DNA of 64,000 nucleotides. It comes from Eubacteriales bacterium (GTDB lineage Bacteria; Bacillota; Clostridia; Lachnospirales; Lachnospiraceae). Location of the stretch: positions 145,139 to 209,138 of the forward strand of contig JAUNUY010000001.1 of NCBI GenBank assembly GCA_030537935.1, written 5' to 3'. Both the position numbers and the translations under genes were made by a program. Position 1 is the stretch's first letter; the number at the start of each line of letters is the position of its first letter. Positions 54,722 to 64,000 of this stretch are shown in pieces. Below the pieces are notes generated by a model. It saw nothing but the letters and a program-made list of their open reading frames with translations, was not told where the DNA came from and did no database searches.

Positions 54722-54901
54722 GTATTTTCGTCGATTTTAAATTAAAATTATACAGAATATAAAACTGTACCGTCATCTTAATTCGGTTTCAGTGCATTAA
54801 AAAGATTTATTCTAACAAAATAAACGACATGCTTAGCGTCTTACTTTAGGGAAAATTTTTCAGCTTATTGCAATGAATCTTCTACGATAGTCCCTTTCCT
54901 C

Positions 54902-54930
54902 TTGTTCTGTATCTTTATCCATGATAAAAT
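54902..54930 (+). promoter_or_regulatory. promoter of upp
   Basis: TTGTTC, a 17-bp spacer and an extended -10 TG-A-TAAAAT. Confidence 0.82.
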
Positions 54931-54960
54931 ATGGTAAGAAATCACGGATAAGGAGAAAAT

Positions 54961-55596
54961 ATGGAAGATAATAAAGTCATTATTTCAAAGCACCCGTTAA
55001 TCAAACATAAAATATCAATTTTACGAGATACACGAACGGGTACAAACGAGTTCCGTCGTCTTTGTGATGAAATCGGTGTCTTACTGGGATTTGAGGCCCT
55101 ACGGGATCTGCCGATTGCCGAGCATGAGATTGAAACCCCCATGTGTTCCATGAAGGCCCCGTTTTTAACCGGTAAAAAATTGGCCATTGTACCGGTTCTA
55201 CGTGCCGGTCTGGGAATGGTCAACGGTATGCTCACCCTGGTACCCAGTGCAAAAATCGGTCATGTAGGTCTTTATCGTGATCACGAAACACTTGAACCGA
55301 AAGAATACTACTGTAAATTACCGGAAAGTATTGCGGAACGTTTGGTCATCATCATTGACCCGATGCTGGCCACGGGAGGTTCCGCCTGTGCTGCCGTAGA
55401 CTTTATTAAGCAACGTGGCGGCACACAGATTAAGTTCGTCTGCATCATTGCGGCACCGGAGGGTGTTAAGCGTCTGCAGGAAGAACATCCCGATATTGAA
55501 ATTTATATCGGGATGTTAGATGATCATTTGAATGAGGACGGTTATATCGTTCCCGGTCTGGGCGATGCCGGTGATCGTATCTTCGGTACAAAATAA
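54961..55596 (+). CDS. upp: uracil phosphoribosyltransferase
   Basis: It salvages uracil to UMP. The PRPP-binding loop [12 protein letters not shown] lies near residue 127 and the uracil-binding [12 protein letters not shown] closes the protein. The early block [13 protein letters not shown] is typical. It is 211 residues. AAGGAGA precedes the ATG. Single gene between its own promoter and terminator. Confidence 0.97.
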   Translation: MEDNKVIISKHPLIKHKISILRDTRTGTNEFRRLCDEIGVLLGFEALRDLPIAEHEIETPMCSMKAPFLTGKKLAIVPVLRAGLGMVNGMLTLVPSAKIGHVGLYRDHETLEPKEYYCKLPESIAERLVIIIDPMLATGGSACAAVDFIKQRGGTQIKFVCIIAAPEGVKRLQEEHPDIEIYIGMLDDHLNEDGYIVPGLGDAGDRIFGTK

Positions 55597-55606
55597 TCAA
55601 TAAAAC

Positions 55607-55648
55607 AATAATAAAAACACCGCTGCATGCAGCGGTGTTTTTATTATT
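55607..55648. terminator. two-way terminator, 42-base perfect palindrome
   Basis: The sequence from 55607 to 55648 is its own reverse complement. A GC core (ACACCGCTGC and complement) is flanked by A and T runs, ideal for terminating upp and the opposing membrane-protein gene. Confidence 0.9.
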
Positions 55649-55654
55649 CCGTGA

Positions 55655-56533
55655 TTAATGACTGAGATTCGGCTCATAATCGATTTCATCATATCCCTCC
55701 AGTGGATAGTCCGATAATAAATCCCAAAAATCCATCTGTGTTAACATTTTGGGATCAAGTTTCCATCCATCCTGTTCCTTTGTTACAATAACGGGCAATG
55801 GAAACTCCTCCTGACTTCCTTCAATACCTTCTGCCTCGATATATATTTTGAATTTTGCCTTATCCCCTTCAGGCGGACCGTTAACTTCATAAGTAAAATG
55901 AAGCATCTCTTTATAATTGGCCATTTCCGGGAATTTGTCGATATTCTTATTGAGTTGCTCCTCAACGGCATTCATTACGACTTCAATGCTTTCCCGTTCA
56001 CCTTCCGTCAGTCGCCAGAATTTCAATGCTTCATGATATTCACCCCGGTTCAACGTCTCACAGAAATCATCCACGACTTTTTCCGGGTTGTTATAGTTTC
56101 CGTTACGGAGTACGAAAAATAACGTCACCGCGATTGCAGCAATAACCAATACGGATACGAGAGATATGATAATGGCCTTTTTCTTCCCCCGCTTTTTATT
56201 CGGTTCACCCGGGTAGGGGGCCTGCGGATAGGCTTGATATGGTACACCCTGTTGTGGATAGCCCTGTTGTTGCGGTATACCCTGCTGCGGATAGCCCTGT
56301 TGTTGCGGCATATCCTGCTGTGGATAGGTTTGATATGGTACGCCCTGTTGGAGATAGCCTTGTTGCTGTGGCATGCTCTGTTGTAAATTGTCTTGTTGCT
56401 GCAGGACATCTCCTCCCTTGCTCATACCCTCCGACCGGGGTGGTGTGACACCCATGACCGAATCCTTACCTCCTTCTTCTATGGCCGACTTTCCATCAAT
56501 ATTCGGATTGTAGTCTTCCCTATTTTTTTCCAT
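55655..56533 (-). CDS. membrane protein with Q/P/Y-rich repeats and extracytoplasmic domain
   Basis: The 292-residue protein has a low-complexity cytoplasmic N-terminus with PQQQGYPQQG-type repeats (residues 44-108), a basic stretch, one membrane segment (about 120-142) and an outer domain of about 145 residues. That domain starts NNPEKVVDDFCETLNRGEY, like the NTF2-like lipoprotein/DUF4878 type domains, then helices and strands ending in an acidic tail. No signal peptide; topology is N-in. The function is unknown. GGAGGG precedes the ATG. It runs against upp. Confidence 0.7.
   Translation of the reverse strand: MEKNREDYNPNIDGKSAIEEGGKDSVMGVTPPRSEGMSKGGDVLQQQDNLQQSMPQQQGYLQQGVPYQTYPQQDMPQQQGYPQQGIPQQQGYPQQGVPYQAYPQAPYPGEPNKKRGKKKAIIISLVSVLVIAAIAVTLFFVLRNGNYNNPEKVVDDFCETLNRGEYHEALKFWRLTEGERESIEVVMNAVEEQLNKNIDKFPEMANYKEMLHFTYEVNGPPEGDKAKFKIYIEAEGIEGSQEEFPLPVIVTKEQDGWKLDPKMLTQMDFWDLLSDYPLEGYDEIDYEPNLSH
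56210..56404 (-). repeat. short tandem repeats encoding PQQQGY / PQQG units
   Basis: Imperfect repeats of about 18 to 33 bases (units such as CCTGTTGTTGCGG on the plus strand) encode the Gln/Pro/Gly/Tyr-rich segment. Copy number could change by slippage. Confidence 0.75.
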
Positions 56534-56594
56534 ATAATCCCTCCATTTCGATACAAACGATTTCCGTTCCGTTGGTTCGTTAGATTTTACCTGC

Positions 56595-57152
56595 CTATAT
56601 CAACCCCCTTTCGTGCATTATCAAATATCCGAAAACGCCTGATATGGTTTTACCGTCCACAATCTCACCGCTGTTTATCATCTGCAGTACCGTTTCCAGT
56701 GGAAAGGTATCGGCAATAAGATATTCATCCGGATCCAGATTCAATGCACCCTTTTGCAAATCGGTCGCCAAATAATAATGAATACGCTCCGTACAAAAGC
56801 CGATGGATGAGTACGGTGCAAACATATACGTCAAGTGACCGGCTTTAAACCCGGTCTCCTCTTCCAGTTCCCGGGCGGCACAGTGTATCGGCTCTTCTCC
56901 TTCCGATAAACCGCCTGCCGGGATTTCCCAAACATATTCGTCCGCCGTATTGCGATACTGCTTTACAAGAACGATTTCGTCATTCTCGGTAACCGCAACA
57001 ACGGCCGCAGCTCCGCCATGTTCAGCCAGAACCCAGTCTACTTCCCGTCCACCGGGGGTCAGAATGCGTTCCGTATAAACATCGATGACCCGACTACTGT
57101 AGGCCAGCTTTTTTCCACGTTTTTTAAAGACACCTATTCTTGCTTCTCCCAT
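56595..57152 (-). CDS. Nudix hydrolase, ADP-ribose pyrophosphatase type
   Basis: The Nudix box G-x5-E-x7-REUxEExGU is complete, starting GGLSEGEEP and ending RELEEETGF (about residues 79-103). The surrounding IVLVKQYR and the SSIGFCTE segment match ADP-ribose pyrophosphatases. The length is 185 residues. It lies 10 bases after the aminotransferase gene, a frequent two-gene arrangement. Substrate specificity within the family is not fixed by sequence. Confidence 0.88.
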   Translation of the reverse strand: MGEARIGVFKKRGKKLAYSSRVIDVYTERILTPGGREVDWVLAEHGGAAAVVAVTENDEIVLVKQYRNTADEYVWEIPAGGLSEGEEPIHCAARELEEETGFKAGHLTYMFAPYSSIGFCTERIHYYLATDLQKGALNLDPDEYLIADTFPLETVLQMINSGEIVDGKTISGVFGYLIMHERGLI

Positions 57153-57162
57153 ACTTACCTCA

Positions 57163-58368
57163 TCATTTCGTTTCTATTTTTGACAAGAAAACCGCAATCT
57201 GCCGCACGCCGTCTCGAATTTCATCCTCATGCACCGCATATGAAAGGCGGATATGATTCGGATATCCGAAATCCGCACAGGGAATGACGGCGACGGCATA
57301 ATCCCGTAATAATATATCCGCAATCATCGCCGCATCTTTTAAGCAAACGCCGTCATAGACGGTATCAATTAAAGCCGTACAATCGACAAGTACATAGAAC
57401 GCACCCTGTGGTTCTTGGAAATGGATATGAGGTAAAGGCCGCAGTAATTTGAGTAATAATTCCCGCCGGTCGGTGAATGCGCGTACCATGGCATCCCTTT
57501 CATCATGTGGCCCCGTCAACGCCTCATAGGCGGCCTTTTGCGTGATGGATGATATGTTCGATGTCTGATGACTCTGAATCCCTGCTACGGCCCTTGCAAC
57601 GGACAGAGGGGCACCGATATAACCCATGCGCCATCCCGTCATGGCATAGCTCTTTGACAGGCCGTTTACCGTGACGGTTCGTTCATAGATGGCGGGTCCT
57701 AGAGAGGCGATGCTGACATGCGGTTCCCCGGTATAATTCAAATACTCATAAATCTCATCGGAAACAACGTAAATATCATGCTGCACGGCGAAGTCCGCGA
57801 TGGCCTTCAGTTCCTTGCGACTGTACATCATTCCCGTCGGGTTATTCGGTGTATTGATAATCAATGCTTTCGTTTTTGGGGTTATGACCTGCTCCAGTGC
57901 TTTCACACAAACCTTGTAATCGGTCGAGGCATCCGTCATAACATAGACGGGGACACCGTCAGCCAGTTTAACGATTTCGGGATAACTGAGCCAATAGGGA
58001 CCGGGGATTAGGACCTCATCTCCGGGATTGAGTAAAACGGAAAAAACATTCATTAGGGAATGCTTGCCGCCGTTGCTGACGACAATCTGTTCCGGGGTAT
58101 AGTCCAGTCCATTTTCTTGCTTAAATTTATCCGAAACGGCTTGTAGTAGTTCGGGATAGCCGGCTACGGCCGTATATTTCGTAAAGCCCGTATCAATCGC
58201 TCGTTTTGCCGCTTCACGGATATTCCGGGGTGTAATAAAATCCGGCTGTCCCACCGTAAAGCTCACAACATTTTTGCCGGCTGCGCGCATTGCCGTTACG
58301 GTTGCGGCAATGTTCAAGGTTGATGACGGCTTGACCGCCGTCGCCTTGACCGATAATTCTAAACTCAT
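57163..58368 (-). CDS. class I pyridoxal-phosphate aminotransferase (aspartate type)
   Basis: It matches bacterial Ib-type aspartate aminotransferases. The PLP lysine is in VNGLSKSYAMTGWRMGY near residue 236. FTVGQPDFITP near residue 37, NTPNNPTGMMYS near residue 170 and VSDEIYEYL near residue 202 complete the fold. It is 401 residues. GGAGAAGAG precedes the ATG. The likely reaction is aspartate or related amino group exchange with 2-oxoglutarate, though other amino acids are possible. Confidence 0.9.
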   Translation of the reverse strand: MSLELSVKATAVKPSSTLNIAATVTAMRAAGKNVVSFTVGQPDFITPRNIREAAKRAIDTGFTKYTAVAGYPELLQAVSDKFKQENGLDYTPEQIVVSNGGKHSLMNVFSVLLNPGDEVLIPGPYWLSYPEIVKLADGVPVYVMTDASTDYKVCVKALEQVITPKTKALIINTPNNPTGMMYSRKELKAIADFAVQHDIYVVSDEIYEYLNYTGEPHVSIASLGPAIYERTVTVNGLSKSYAMTGWRMGYIGAPLSVARAVAGIQSHQTSNISSITQKAAYEALTGPHDERDAMVRAFTDRRELLLKLLRPLPHIHFQEPQGAFYVLVDCTALIDTVYDGVCLKDAAMIADILLRDYAVAVIPCADFGYPNHIRLSYAVHEDEIRDGVRQIAVFLSKIETK

Positions 58369-58396
58369 CTCTTCTCCTATCGTCCGTTATCTATTA

Positions 58397-58426
58397 GAAA
58401 AGCAGTCCTTTCGGACTGCTTTTTTA
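58397..58426. terminator. intrinsic terminator after rny
   Basis: AAAAGCAGTCC/GGACTGCTTTT with a TTTC loop, flanked by A and T runs. On the minus strand it directly follows rny and precedes the aminotransferase gene. Confidence 0.85.
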
Positions 58427-60004
58427 TTTGGCATAATTAATTACGCGTGATTCCCGAATCACATTAACCTTAATCTGACCCGGATAATTCATGGTAGACT
58501 CAATCTCGTTGGAAATTTCTCTTGCCATTAAAACCATCTTATCGTCATCAACCTTTTCAGGGATGACCATAATACGAACTTCCCGACCGGCCTGCACGGC
58601 AAACGATTTTTCTACACCGTCGAAACCGCTCGTAATTTCTTCAAGCTGCTTCAAACGATTGGTATACGCTTCCATCGTTTCCCTACGTGCGCCGGGCCGT
58701 GCCGCACTGATCGTATCAGCAATCTGAACTATTACCGATATTAAGTTATCAGGTTCACAATCACCGTGATGTGATGCAACCGAATTGATCACCGCCGGAT
58801 GTTCCTTGTATTTGGTGACAAGTTCCACACCTAATTCGACATGGGAGCCTTCCATCTCATGATCAATCGCTTTACCGATATCATGCAAAAGGCCGGCTCG
58901 CTTCGCCAATTTAATATCTTCACCGAATTCTGCAGCCAATATACCGGAAACATGTGCAACTTCCACACTGTGCCGTAAGACATTTTGGCCATAGCTGGTA
59001 CGGTATTTTAATTTTCCCAAGTGTTTTACCAGTTCGGGATGCACTCGTTGAATGTTCAGTTCCAACACGGCATCTTCTCCCGCCTGACGTATTTCTTCTT
59101 CAACTTCACGACCGGCCTTCGCAACGAGTTCTTCAATGCGTGCCGGATGAATGCGTCCGTCCATAATCAGCTTCTCTAAAGCGATACGGGCGATTTCTCG
59201 TCGAACGGGATCAAAGCATGACAACACCACTGCTTCCGGTGTATCATCAATGATAAGCTCCACACCCGTCTGACTTTCGATGGCCCGGATATTACGGCCT
59301 TCTCGACCGATAATCCGTCCCTTCATTTCATCGGACGGTAAGGCGACAACGGATACGGTGTTTTCCGAAACGGTTTCAGAAGCATAGCGTTGAATCGTCT
59401 TTAAGACGACTTCATTCGCGCGTTTTCGCGCCTCATCCTTTGCTTCCTGCTCCATTTCACGTATCATACGCGCCTTATCATGAACCAGCTCGTCTTCTAA
59501 GCTGTCCAGTAGGAAATCTTTGGCTTCGTCGGAGGTCATATTTGAGATTCGTTCAAGTTCTCCTTGCTGTTTCACGCGCAGTTGCTCGATTTCATCCTCT
59601 TTTTGTCTCAATGCTTCTTCCCGGGAAAACATTTTGTCTTCTTTTTCGGAAAGATTATTATACTTGTTTTCAATCGTCTCTTCTTTTTTACGGATTTTAC
59701 GCTCAATTTCCGCGATTTCTTTTTCGCGTCCTTTGATTTCTTCGTCCATGCGGTTTCGTGCTTCCAAGGTTTCTTCTCTAATTTCAACCTTGGCTTCGCG
59801 AATTCGTTCGTCCGCATCGCGCTCCGCTTCTTTGATGATTTGTTTCGCACGCGTTTCCGCCGTGCCGATGGTCATTGCATCTTCGGCTTCTTTCTTTGCC
59901 AAAGCCTTTTTGACCGCCGATTTTGATACAAGTATCGAGACAACGATTATCAGGATGACTGCTGCAACGATTATGCCGATTAATAATGGCATAACATCGC
60001 TCAT
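58424..60004 (-). CDS. rny: ribonuclease Y
   Basis: It is a membrane-anchored endoribonuclease that starts mRNA decay. An N-terminal membrane segment (about residues 5-27) is followed by a long coiled coil to about residue 190, a KH domain with [15 protein letters not shown] near residue 230 and an HD domain with [12 protein letters not shown] near residue 370. The length of 526 residues is normal. AAGGAGGT precedes the ATG. It has its own strong promoter and terminator. Confidence 0.97.
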   Translation of the reverse strand: MSDVMPLLIGIIVAAVILIIVVSILVSKSAVKKALAKKEAEDAMTIGTAETRAKQIIKEAERDADERIREAKVEIREETLEARNRMDEEIKGREKEIAEIERKIRKKEETIENKYNNLSEKEDKMFSREEALRQKEDEIEQLRVKQQGELERISNMTSDEAKDFLLDSLEDELVHDKARMIREMEQEAKDEARKRANEVVLKTIQRYASETVSENTVSVVALPSDEMKGRIIGREGRNIRAIESQTGVELIIDDTPEAVVLSCFDPVRREIARIALEKLIMDGRIHPARIEELVAKAGREVEEEIRQAGEDAVLELNIQRVHPELVKHLGKLKYRTSYGQNVLRHSVEVAHVSGILAAEFGEDIKLAKRAGLLHDIGKAIDHEMEGSHVELGVELVTKYKEHPAVINSVASHHGDCEPDNLISVIVQIADTISAARPGARRETMEAYTNRLKQLEEITSGFDGVEKSFAVQAGREVRIMVIPEKVDDDKMVLMAREISNEIESTMNYPGQIKVNVIRESRVINYAK

Positions 60005-60048
60005 TACAGGAGTACCTCCTTATATTTTCGTACAAATTGTACTCCTTA

Positions 60049-60077
60049 ATTGTAGCCCACTTCAGTCGGAAAGTCAA
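60049..60077 (-). promoter_or_regulatory. promoter of rny
   Basis: On the minus strand TTGACT, a 17-bp spacer and TACAAT (hexamer at 60049-60054). Confidence 0.8.
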
Positions 60078-60238
60078 GGCATGGAAAATCATAACTTCAA
60101 ATCATATCGCCGATAGACGGTGTCATGAATCGACGCCGTTTGTGTTGCGGATTTGATCCGAGCGGCCTCAGTTCTCCGCTTAGGTTTTGTGTCCATATCA
60201 TCATCAGTACGGCGATCCTTGCGTACGGTGCCGTAAGA

Positions 60239-60273
60239 AGACGTCCGCACACCGACAGGCGATACGGACGTCT
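60239..60273 (-). terminator. hairpin after lepA
   Basis: AGACGTCCG/CGGACGTCT form a 9-bp stem with a 17-base loop three bases after the lepA stop. The T-run on the minus strand is weak (TTCTT). The rest of the 272-base gap up to rny shows only the rny promoter. Confidence 0.55.
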
Positions 60274-60276
60274 CGT

Positions 60277-62082
60277 TTATTCGTTATCCAATTTCAGTAC
60301 GGACATAAATGCCTTTTGCGGAATCTCCACGCTACCGAACTGGCGCATCCGCTTTTTACCGCGCTTCTGTTTCTCCAGTAACTTTTTCTTACGGGAAATA
60401 TCACCGCCGTAACACTTGGCCAATACATCCTTACGAAGTGCGCGTATGGTCTCCCGTGCAATCACCTTTGAACCGATGGCCGCTTGAATCGGCACCTCAA
60501 ACAAGTGCCGCGGTATCTCGTCTTTTAACTTGATACACATCTTGCGGCCTCGTTCCCGTGCCGTATCCTTGTGAACGATAAATGAGAGGGCGTCAATTTC
60601 CTCCTTGTTCACCAAAATATCCAACTTCACCAATTCCGCCGGCACATAGCCTTTGAAATCATAATCAAAGGAAGCATAGCCGCGGGAACGGGATTTCAAA
60701 GCATCGAAAAAGTCGTAGATAATTTCATTCAACGGCAGTTCATAGCGTAGAACCGCACGGGTTTCCTCCAGATATTCGAGGTCAATGAATTGGCCCCGCC
60801 GTTCTTGACAAAGCCCCATAATTGCACCGATGAACTCTTCTGTCACCATGATTTCAGCCCGTACGATGGGTTCTTCCATGTGGTCAATATCTGTTGCATC
60901 CGGCAAGTTGGACGGGTTGGTCAGCTCAATCATGCTGCCGTCATTCTTGTAGACGTGATAGATCACGCCGGGCGCCGTCGTGATAATATCCAGATCGTAC
61001 TCCCGTTCCAGACGTTCCTGAATAATCTCCATGTGCAGCAACCCCAGAAAACCGCATCGAAAACCGAAGCCCAGAGCCACGGACGTTTCCGGTTCAAATT
61101 GCAGCGCCGCATCGTTAAGATGAAGTTTCTCCAAGGCATCCCGCAAATCATCGTAATCGGCGCCGTCCACGGGATAGATCCCGCAATATACCATGGAGTT
61201 GACCTTCTTATAGCCCGGCAGGGCTTCTGCACAGGGATTGTCCGCATCGGTCACGGTATCACCCACCTGCGTATCATGAACGTCCTTAAGCGAGGCGGTA
61301 ATAAAGCCGACCTCGCCCGCCTGCACGGCCTCACAGGGAATGAATTGACCGGCACCGAAATAACCGACGGATACCACCTCCGCTTCCGCACCGGTTGCCA
61401 TCATTCGAATCACGCTGCCTTTTTTGACCACACCGTCAAAAACACGGCAAAAGATGATAACGCCCTTATAGCTGTCATACAGGGAATCGAAAATCAGGGC
61501 CTTGAGCGGGGCATTCGCGTTTCCCGTCGGTGCCGGAATGTGCTTGACAATACCTTCCAGTACATCTTCAATATTCAGACCCGTTTTTGCGGAAATACGC
61601 GGTGCGTCTTCTGCCGGTATACCGATGACATCTTCAATCTCCCGCGCAACACGGTCCGGATCGGCACTTGGTAAATCGATTTTATTAATAACCGGCATAA
61701 TCTCAAGGTCGTGGTCCAAGGCGAGATAAACATTCGCCAATGTCTGCGCCTCGATACCTTGAGCGGAATCGACAACCAAAACAGTTCCCTCGCAAGCCGC
61801 CAAGCTCCGGGATACCTCATAATTAAAATCGACATGTCCCGGTGTATCGATGAGATTGAAGATATACTCCTCACCGTTTTTCGCCCGGTATACAATTCGG
61901 ACGGTCTGCGCCTTGATGGTTATACCCCGTTCCCGTTCCAAATCCATATTATCCAGAACCTGGGTCTGCATCTCCCGCTTAGTCAGATGCCCCGTCAACT
62001 CAATGATACGGTCCGCCAAGGTGGATTTACCATGGTCAATATGGGCAATGATACAAAAATTCCTGATATTCTCTTGATTCAT
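60277..62082 (-). CDS. lepA: elongation factor 4 (LepA) translational GTPase
   Basis: It back-translocates or remodels stalled ribosomes. GTPase motifs are AHIDHGKST near residue 13, DTPGHVDF near residue 79 and [10 protein letters not shown] near residue 133. The LepA-specific C-terminal domain with [20 protein letters not shown] closes the protein. It is 601 residues. Its ATG overlaps the radA stop (ATGA), so translation is coupled. Confidence 0.97.
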   Translation of the reverse strand: MNQENIRNFCIIAHIDHGKSTLADRIIELTGHLTKREMQTQVLDNMDLERERGITIKAQTVRIVYRAKNGEEYIFNLIDTPGHVDFNYEVSRSLAACEGTVLVVDSAQGIEAQTLANVYLALDHDLEIMPVINKIDLPSADPDRVAREIEDVIGIPAEDAPRISAKTGLNIEDVLEGIVKHIPAPTGNANAPLKALIFDSLYDSYKGVIIFCRVFDGVVKKGSVIRMMATGAEAEVVSVGYFGAGQFIPCEAVQAGEVGFITASLKDVHDTQVGDTVTDADNPCAEALPGYKKVNSMVYCGIYPVDGADYDDLRDALEKLHLNDAALQFEPETSVALGFGFRCGFLGLLHMEIIQERLEREYDLDIITTAPGVIYHVYKNDGSMIELTNPSNLPDATDIDHMEEPIVRAEIMVTEEFIGAIMGLCQERRGQFIDLEYLEETRAVLRYELPLNEIIYDFFDALKSRSRGYASFDYDFKGYVPAELVKLDILVNKEEIDALSFIVHKDTARERGRKMCIKLKDEIPRHLFEVPIQAAIGSKVIARETIRALRKDVLAKCYGGDISRKKKLLEKQKRGKKRMRQFGSVEIPQKAFMSVLKLDNE

Positions 62083-63428
62083 TGATTAATCAGCTGCCGG
62101 ATTTCAGACACCGCGGTCAGCTTCACTCCTTCTATATTTTTCAATCGCTTTGCATTGCCTTCCGGAATGATGGCCGCGGAAAAGCCGATTTTCTTCGCCT
62201 CCTGAACCCTTTGTAACGCATGACTCACGGCGCGAACTTCACCGGCAAGACCAACTTCACCGAAGGCGACTACGTTCGTACCGAACGGTTTATTGTAATA
62301 ACTGGATAAGAGAGCGAGGATAATCGCCAAATCCAGCGAGGGTTCCGAAACCCGCATCCCGCCGACCACGTTGACATAGGCATCATAGTCGGACAATTGA
62401 ATCCGTAACCGCTTTTCAATGACCGCTATTAAAAGATTGACCCGGTTATAGTCGACACCGACGGCCGTCCGGCGCGGCGTACCGAACCCGGTTTTACTGA
62501 CCAATGCCTGTATTTCAATGAGGAGGGGTCTTGTTCCTTCCATAACACAGGCAACAATGGATCCCGGCGCATCCGCCATCCGACCCGCCAGCATCAGTTC
62601 CGACGGATTGCGTACCTCCCGCAACCCGGTTGACGTCATTTCAAATACACCAACTTCATTTGTCGGGCCGAACCGATTTTTCACGCCCCGTAAAAGGCGG
62701 TAATTATCAAAGCGTTCTCCTTCGATATACAAAACCGTATCCACCATATGCTCCAGCAAACGAGGCCCCGCCACCTGTCCCTCCTTGGTCACATGACCGA
62801 TGATGAGTACGTTAATACCGGTTGATTTGGCAAGGTTTAATAAACTTGCCGTACTCTCCTTGACCTGACTGACGCTCCCCGGAACACCCTGTATGGCCGG
62901 GTTGACCATGGTTTGGATGGAATCGATGATGAGAAAGTCGGGCTTTTCAAAGGAAACGGTTGCGAGAATTTCACTCAGATTCGTTTCACAATAGAGTCGA
63001 AAACCGTCTTCGAATGCACCAATGCGATCGCTCCTGAGTCGAATCTGACGCTCGGACTCCTCACCGGAGACGTAAATGACATCTTGTCCTGCGGCTGCCA
63101 AATGACGACAAATTTGCAATACCACGGTTGACTTACCGACACCGGGATCCCCGCCGATTAAAATCAACGAGCCCGGGACGACACCGCCGCCCAGGACCCG
63201 GTCAAATTCCGCCATGCCGACGGAGATACGTTCTTCTTTTGTTCGGTCAATTTCATGCAGGCGTACGGGCTTGGTACCGCGCGTTATGGCGGACACGCCT
63301 TTTTCATCATGATGTTTCGGGGCTTCCGTCAAAGTATTCCATGCCCGACATCCCGGACATTGTCCGACCCATTTGGCTGACTCATACCCGCACGACGAAC
63401 AGAAGAATGCAGTGCTCTTCTTTGCCAT
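62079..63428 (-). CDS. radA: DNA repair protein RadA (Sms)
   Basis: It is a RecA-like ATPase and helicase in branch migration. The N-terminal zinc finger [18 protein letters not shown] (residues 11-28), Walker [11 protein letters not shown] near residue 93, the KNRFG motif near residue 250 and the C-terminal Lon-like domain with [13 protein letters not shown] are all present. It is 449 residues. GGAGG precedes the ATG, which overlaps the preceding stop by one base. The position after a Clp ATPase gene is usual in Bacillota. Confidence 0.96.
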   Translation of the reverse strand: MAKKSTAFFCSSCGYESAKWVGQCPGCRAWNTLTEAPKHHDEKGVSAITRGTKPVRLHEIDRTKEERISVGMAEFDRVLGGGVVPGSLILIGGDPGVGKSTVVLQICRHLAAAGQDVIYVSGEESERQIRLRSDRIGAFEDGFRLYCETNLSEILATVSFEKPDFLIIDSIQTMVNPAIQGVPGSVSQVKESTASLLNLAKSTGINVLIIGHVTKEGQVAGPRLLEHMVDTVLYIEGERFDNYRLLRGVKNRFGPTNEVGVFEMTSTGLREVRNPSELMLAGRMADAPGSIVACVMEGTRPLLIEIQALVSKTGFGTPRRTAVGVDYNRVNLLIAVIEKRLRIQLSDYDAYVNVVGGMRVSEPSLDLAIILALLSSYYNKPFGTNVVAFGEVGLAGEVRAVSHALQRVQEAKKIGFSAAIIPEGNAKRLKNIEGVKLTAVSEIRQLINQ

Positions 63429-63835
63429 CAGGCCTCCGGATTTTTCTGAACCAATACGTGAACGGGACCGTCTCCTTCAAAGGTTACGTTGATGTTTAAT
63501 TTACCCGGGGCAATATAAGATGTGTTATCGTACACGATACCGTCGATGTCCAACATGAAATTCGTCTTGTCTTCGACCGCGAGAATGATGGACGCATCCG
63601 CATCACCGTAAACGTCAAACTCAATCCGCTCTTCCGCCGTTACGAAGTTTTCCACCCGAGTGCCCGGAACAGACTCAAAAACCATGACATTATTCCGTGA
63701 TAAGCGTGTCACCTGATTATGACTTTTAATTTTATAGAGGTCTCCCTCAAATTCCATCTGTTCTTTTTGCTTTTCCGTCACCTTGTAGTCACCGAATGCG
63801 AGCTTGCCGCCCGACACTCCTATTACTTTACTCAT
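63428..63835 (-). CDS. small protein of unknown function between Clp ATPase gene and radA
   Basis: No family was recognised in this 135-residue acidic protein. There is no signal peptide or membrane segment. The pattern of short alternating hydrophobic residues and turns (IEFDVYGDADASIILAVED, LDIDGIVYD, LNINVTFEG) suggests an all-beta fold. GGAGGAACGGAAG precedes the ATG; the gene overlaps the Clp gene by 8 bases and radA by 1, so it is certainly translated in this operon. A role near stress proteolysis or repair is only a guess by position. Confidence 0.65.
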   Translation of the reverse strand: MSKVIGVSGGKLAFGDYKVTEKQKEQMEFEGDLYKIKSHNQVTRLSRNNVMVFESVPGTRVENFVTAEERIEFDVYGDADASIILAVEDKTNFMLDIDGIVYDNTSYIAPGKLNINVTFEGDGPVHVLVQKNPEA

Positions 63836-64000
63836 CTTCCGTTCCTCCGATCAAATCAAATTTAATTTCTTTTCGTTGCTGATAACATTTTATTGCCCGC
63901 GGTAATGCCCTGTAATGATTCAACAAGATATCCGCCACGGGGTCTTCCACCTTCATTCGAAAATGACGCGCCAGTTCCCGTGCACCGTGCCTCGGATCAT
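63828..64000 (-). CDS. clpC: C-terminal end of a ClpC-type AAA+ ATPase, cut by window
   Basis: Only the last 56 codons (from 63998) lie in the window. DPRHGARELARHFRMKVEDP matches the end of the D2 small domain of ClpA/ClpC/ClpB proteins (the GAR-x-L-x-R sensor-2 region and the following VEDP). Its place upstream of radA favours ClpC, which unfolds proteins for ClpP. The final 25 residues are variable and basic to acidic. Confidence 0.75.
   Translation of the reverse strand, partial: DPRHGARELARHFRMKVEDPVADILLNHYRALPRAIKCYQQRKEIKFDLIGGTEDE

Larger units (their letters stand above)
54651..54960. other. 310-base divergent gap between PTS operon and upp
   Basis: It holds the operon promoter and operator on the left and the upp promoter on the right. 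The 180 bases between them are strongly AT-rich with no gene or RNA structure recognised. Confidence 0.6.

Noticed and set aside
60790-61674. Long plus-strand open frame of 294 codons
   Set aside because: It lies wholly antisense to lepA, has no ribosome site and no protein-like motifs; it is a frame shadow of the highly conserved gene.

Overview
The window reads as chromosome of a Gram-positive, probably strictly anaerobic member of the Bacillota. Supporting signs are strong AGGAGG-type ribosome binding sites, RNase Y, SepF and DivIVA division proteins, the radC-mreBCD-PBP2-rodA cluster, the yicC-gmk-rpoZ cluster, clpC next to radA, and a secreted protein with YY/GW cell-wall-binding repeats. 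GC content is near 48-50 percent by eye, except in one AT-richer block (about 48.2-54.7 kb). A clostridial or tissierellial coccus (Peptoniphilaceae-like) would fit, but the sequence alone does not prove the genus. I saw no tRNA or rRNA gene, CRISPR array, transposase, integrase or phage gene.

Layout. 0-2.3 kb: VWA protein (cut by the window start) with a MoxR-type ATPase. 2.3-8.1 kb: homoserine dehydrogenase, aspartokinase, HPr, PTS enzyme I, a hydantoinase. 8.3-11.7 kb: rplS with an L19-type leader, an inactive-looking signal peptidase, rbgA, an intact lepB, rnhB, yraN. 11.8-22.5 kb: rpoB-rpoC, yicC-gmk-rpoZ, pgsA, pncC. 22.7-24.4 kb: recA-recX on the minus strand. 24.7-29 kb: a degenerate Fic protein, a cell-wall-binding protein, tmcAL. 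29.2-33.8 kb: pheS-pheT-queA. 33.9-41.4 kb: radC and a cell-elongation operon. 41.4-48 kb: an adaptor-like membrane protein, ylmE-sepF-divIVA, aroB, lspA, rluD and a kinase-like gene. 48.2-54.7 kb: a nine-gene minus-strand operon around a mannose-family PTS. 55-64 kb: upp, a Q/P-rich membrane protein, a Nudix hydrolase, an aminotransferase, rny, lepA, radA, a small unknown gene and the end of a Clp ATPase.

The most interesting system is the PTS operon. A GntR/UTRA regulator, all four PTS components, a metal-complete amidohydrolase, a second amidohydrolase that has lost its metal ligands, an eIF2B-fold protein without isomerase residues and a BtpA/SgcQ-type barrel share one promoter, which carries a 12-bp perfect palindrome just downstream. 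It looks like uptake plus catabolism of an unidentified sugar or sugar derivative. HPr and enzyme I elsewhere in the window would supply phosphate. The HPr keeps His15 but has Arg in place of the regulatory Ser46.

A second theme is the number of well-kept genes whose products have lost catalytic residues: a signal peptidase (Ser to Ala, Lys to Gly), Fic (motif destroyed), an MreB-like protein (nucleotide motifs lost), a methylglyoxal-synthase-like protein (phosphate site kept, catalytic residues changed), the second amidohydrolase and the eIF2B-like protein. They lie in intact, tightly spaced operons, so they look like functional pseudoenzymes rather than decaying genes.
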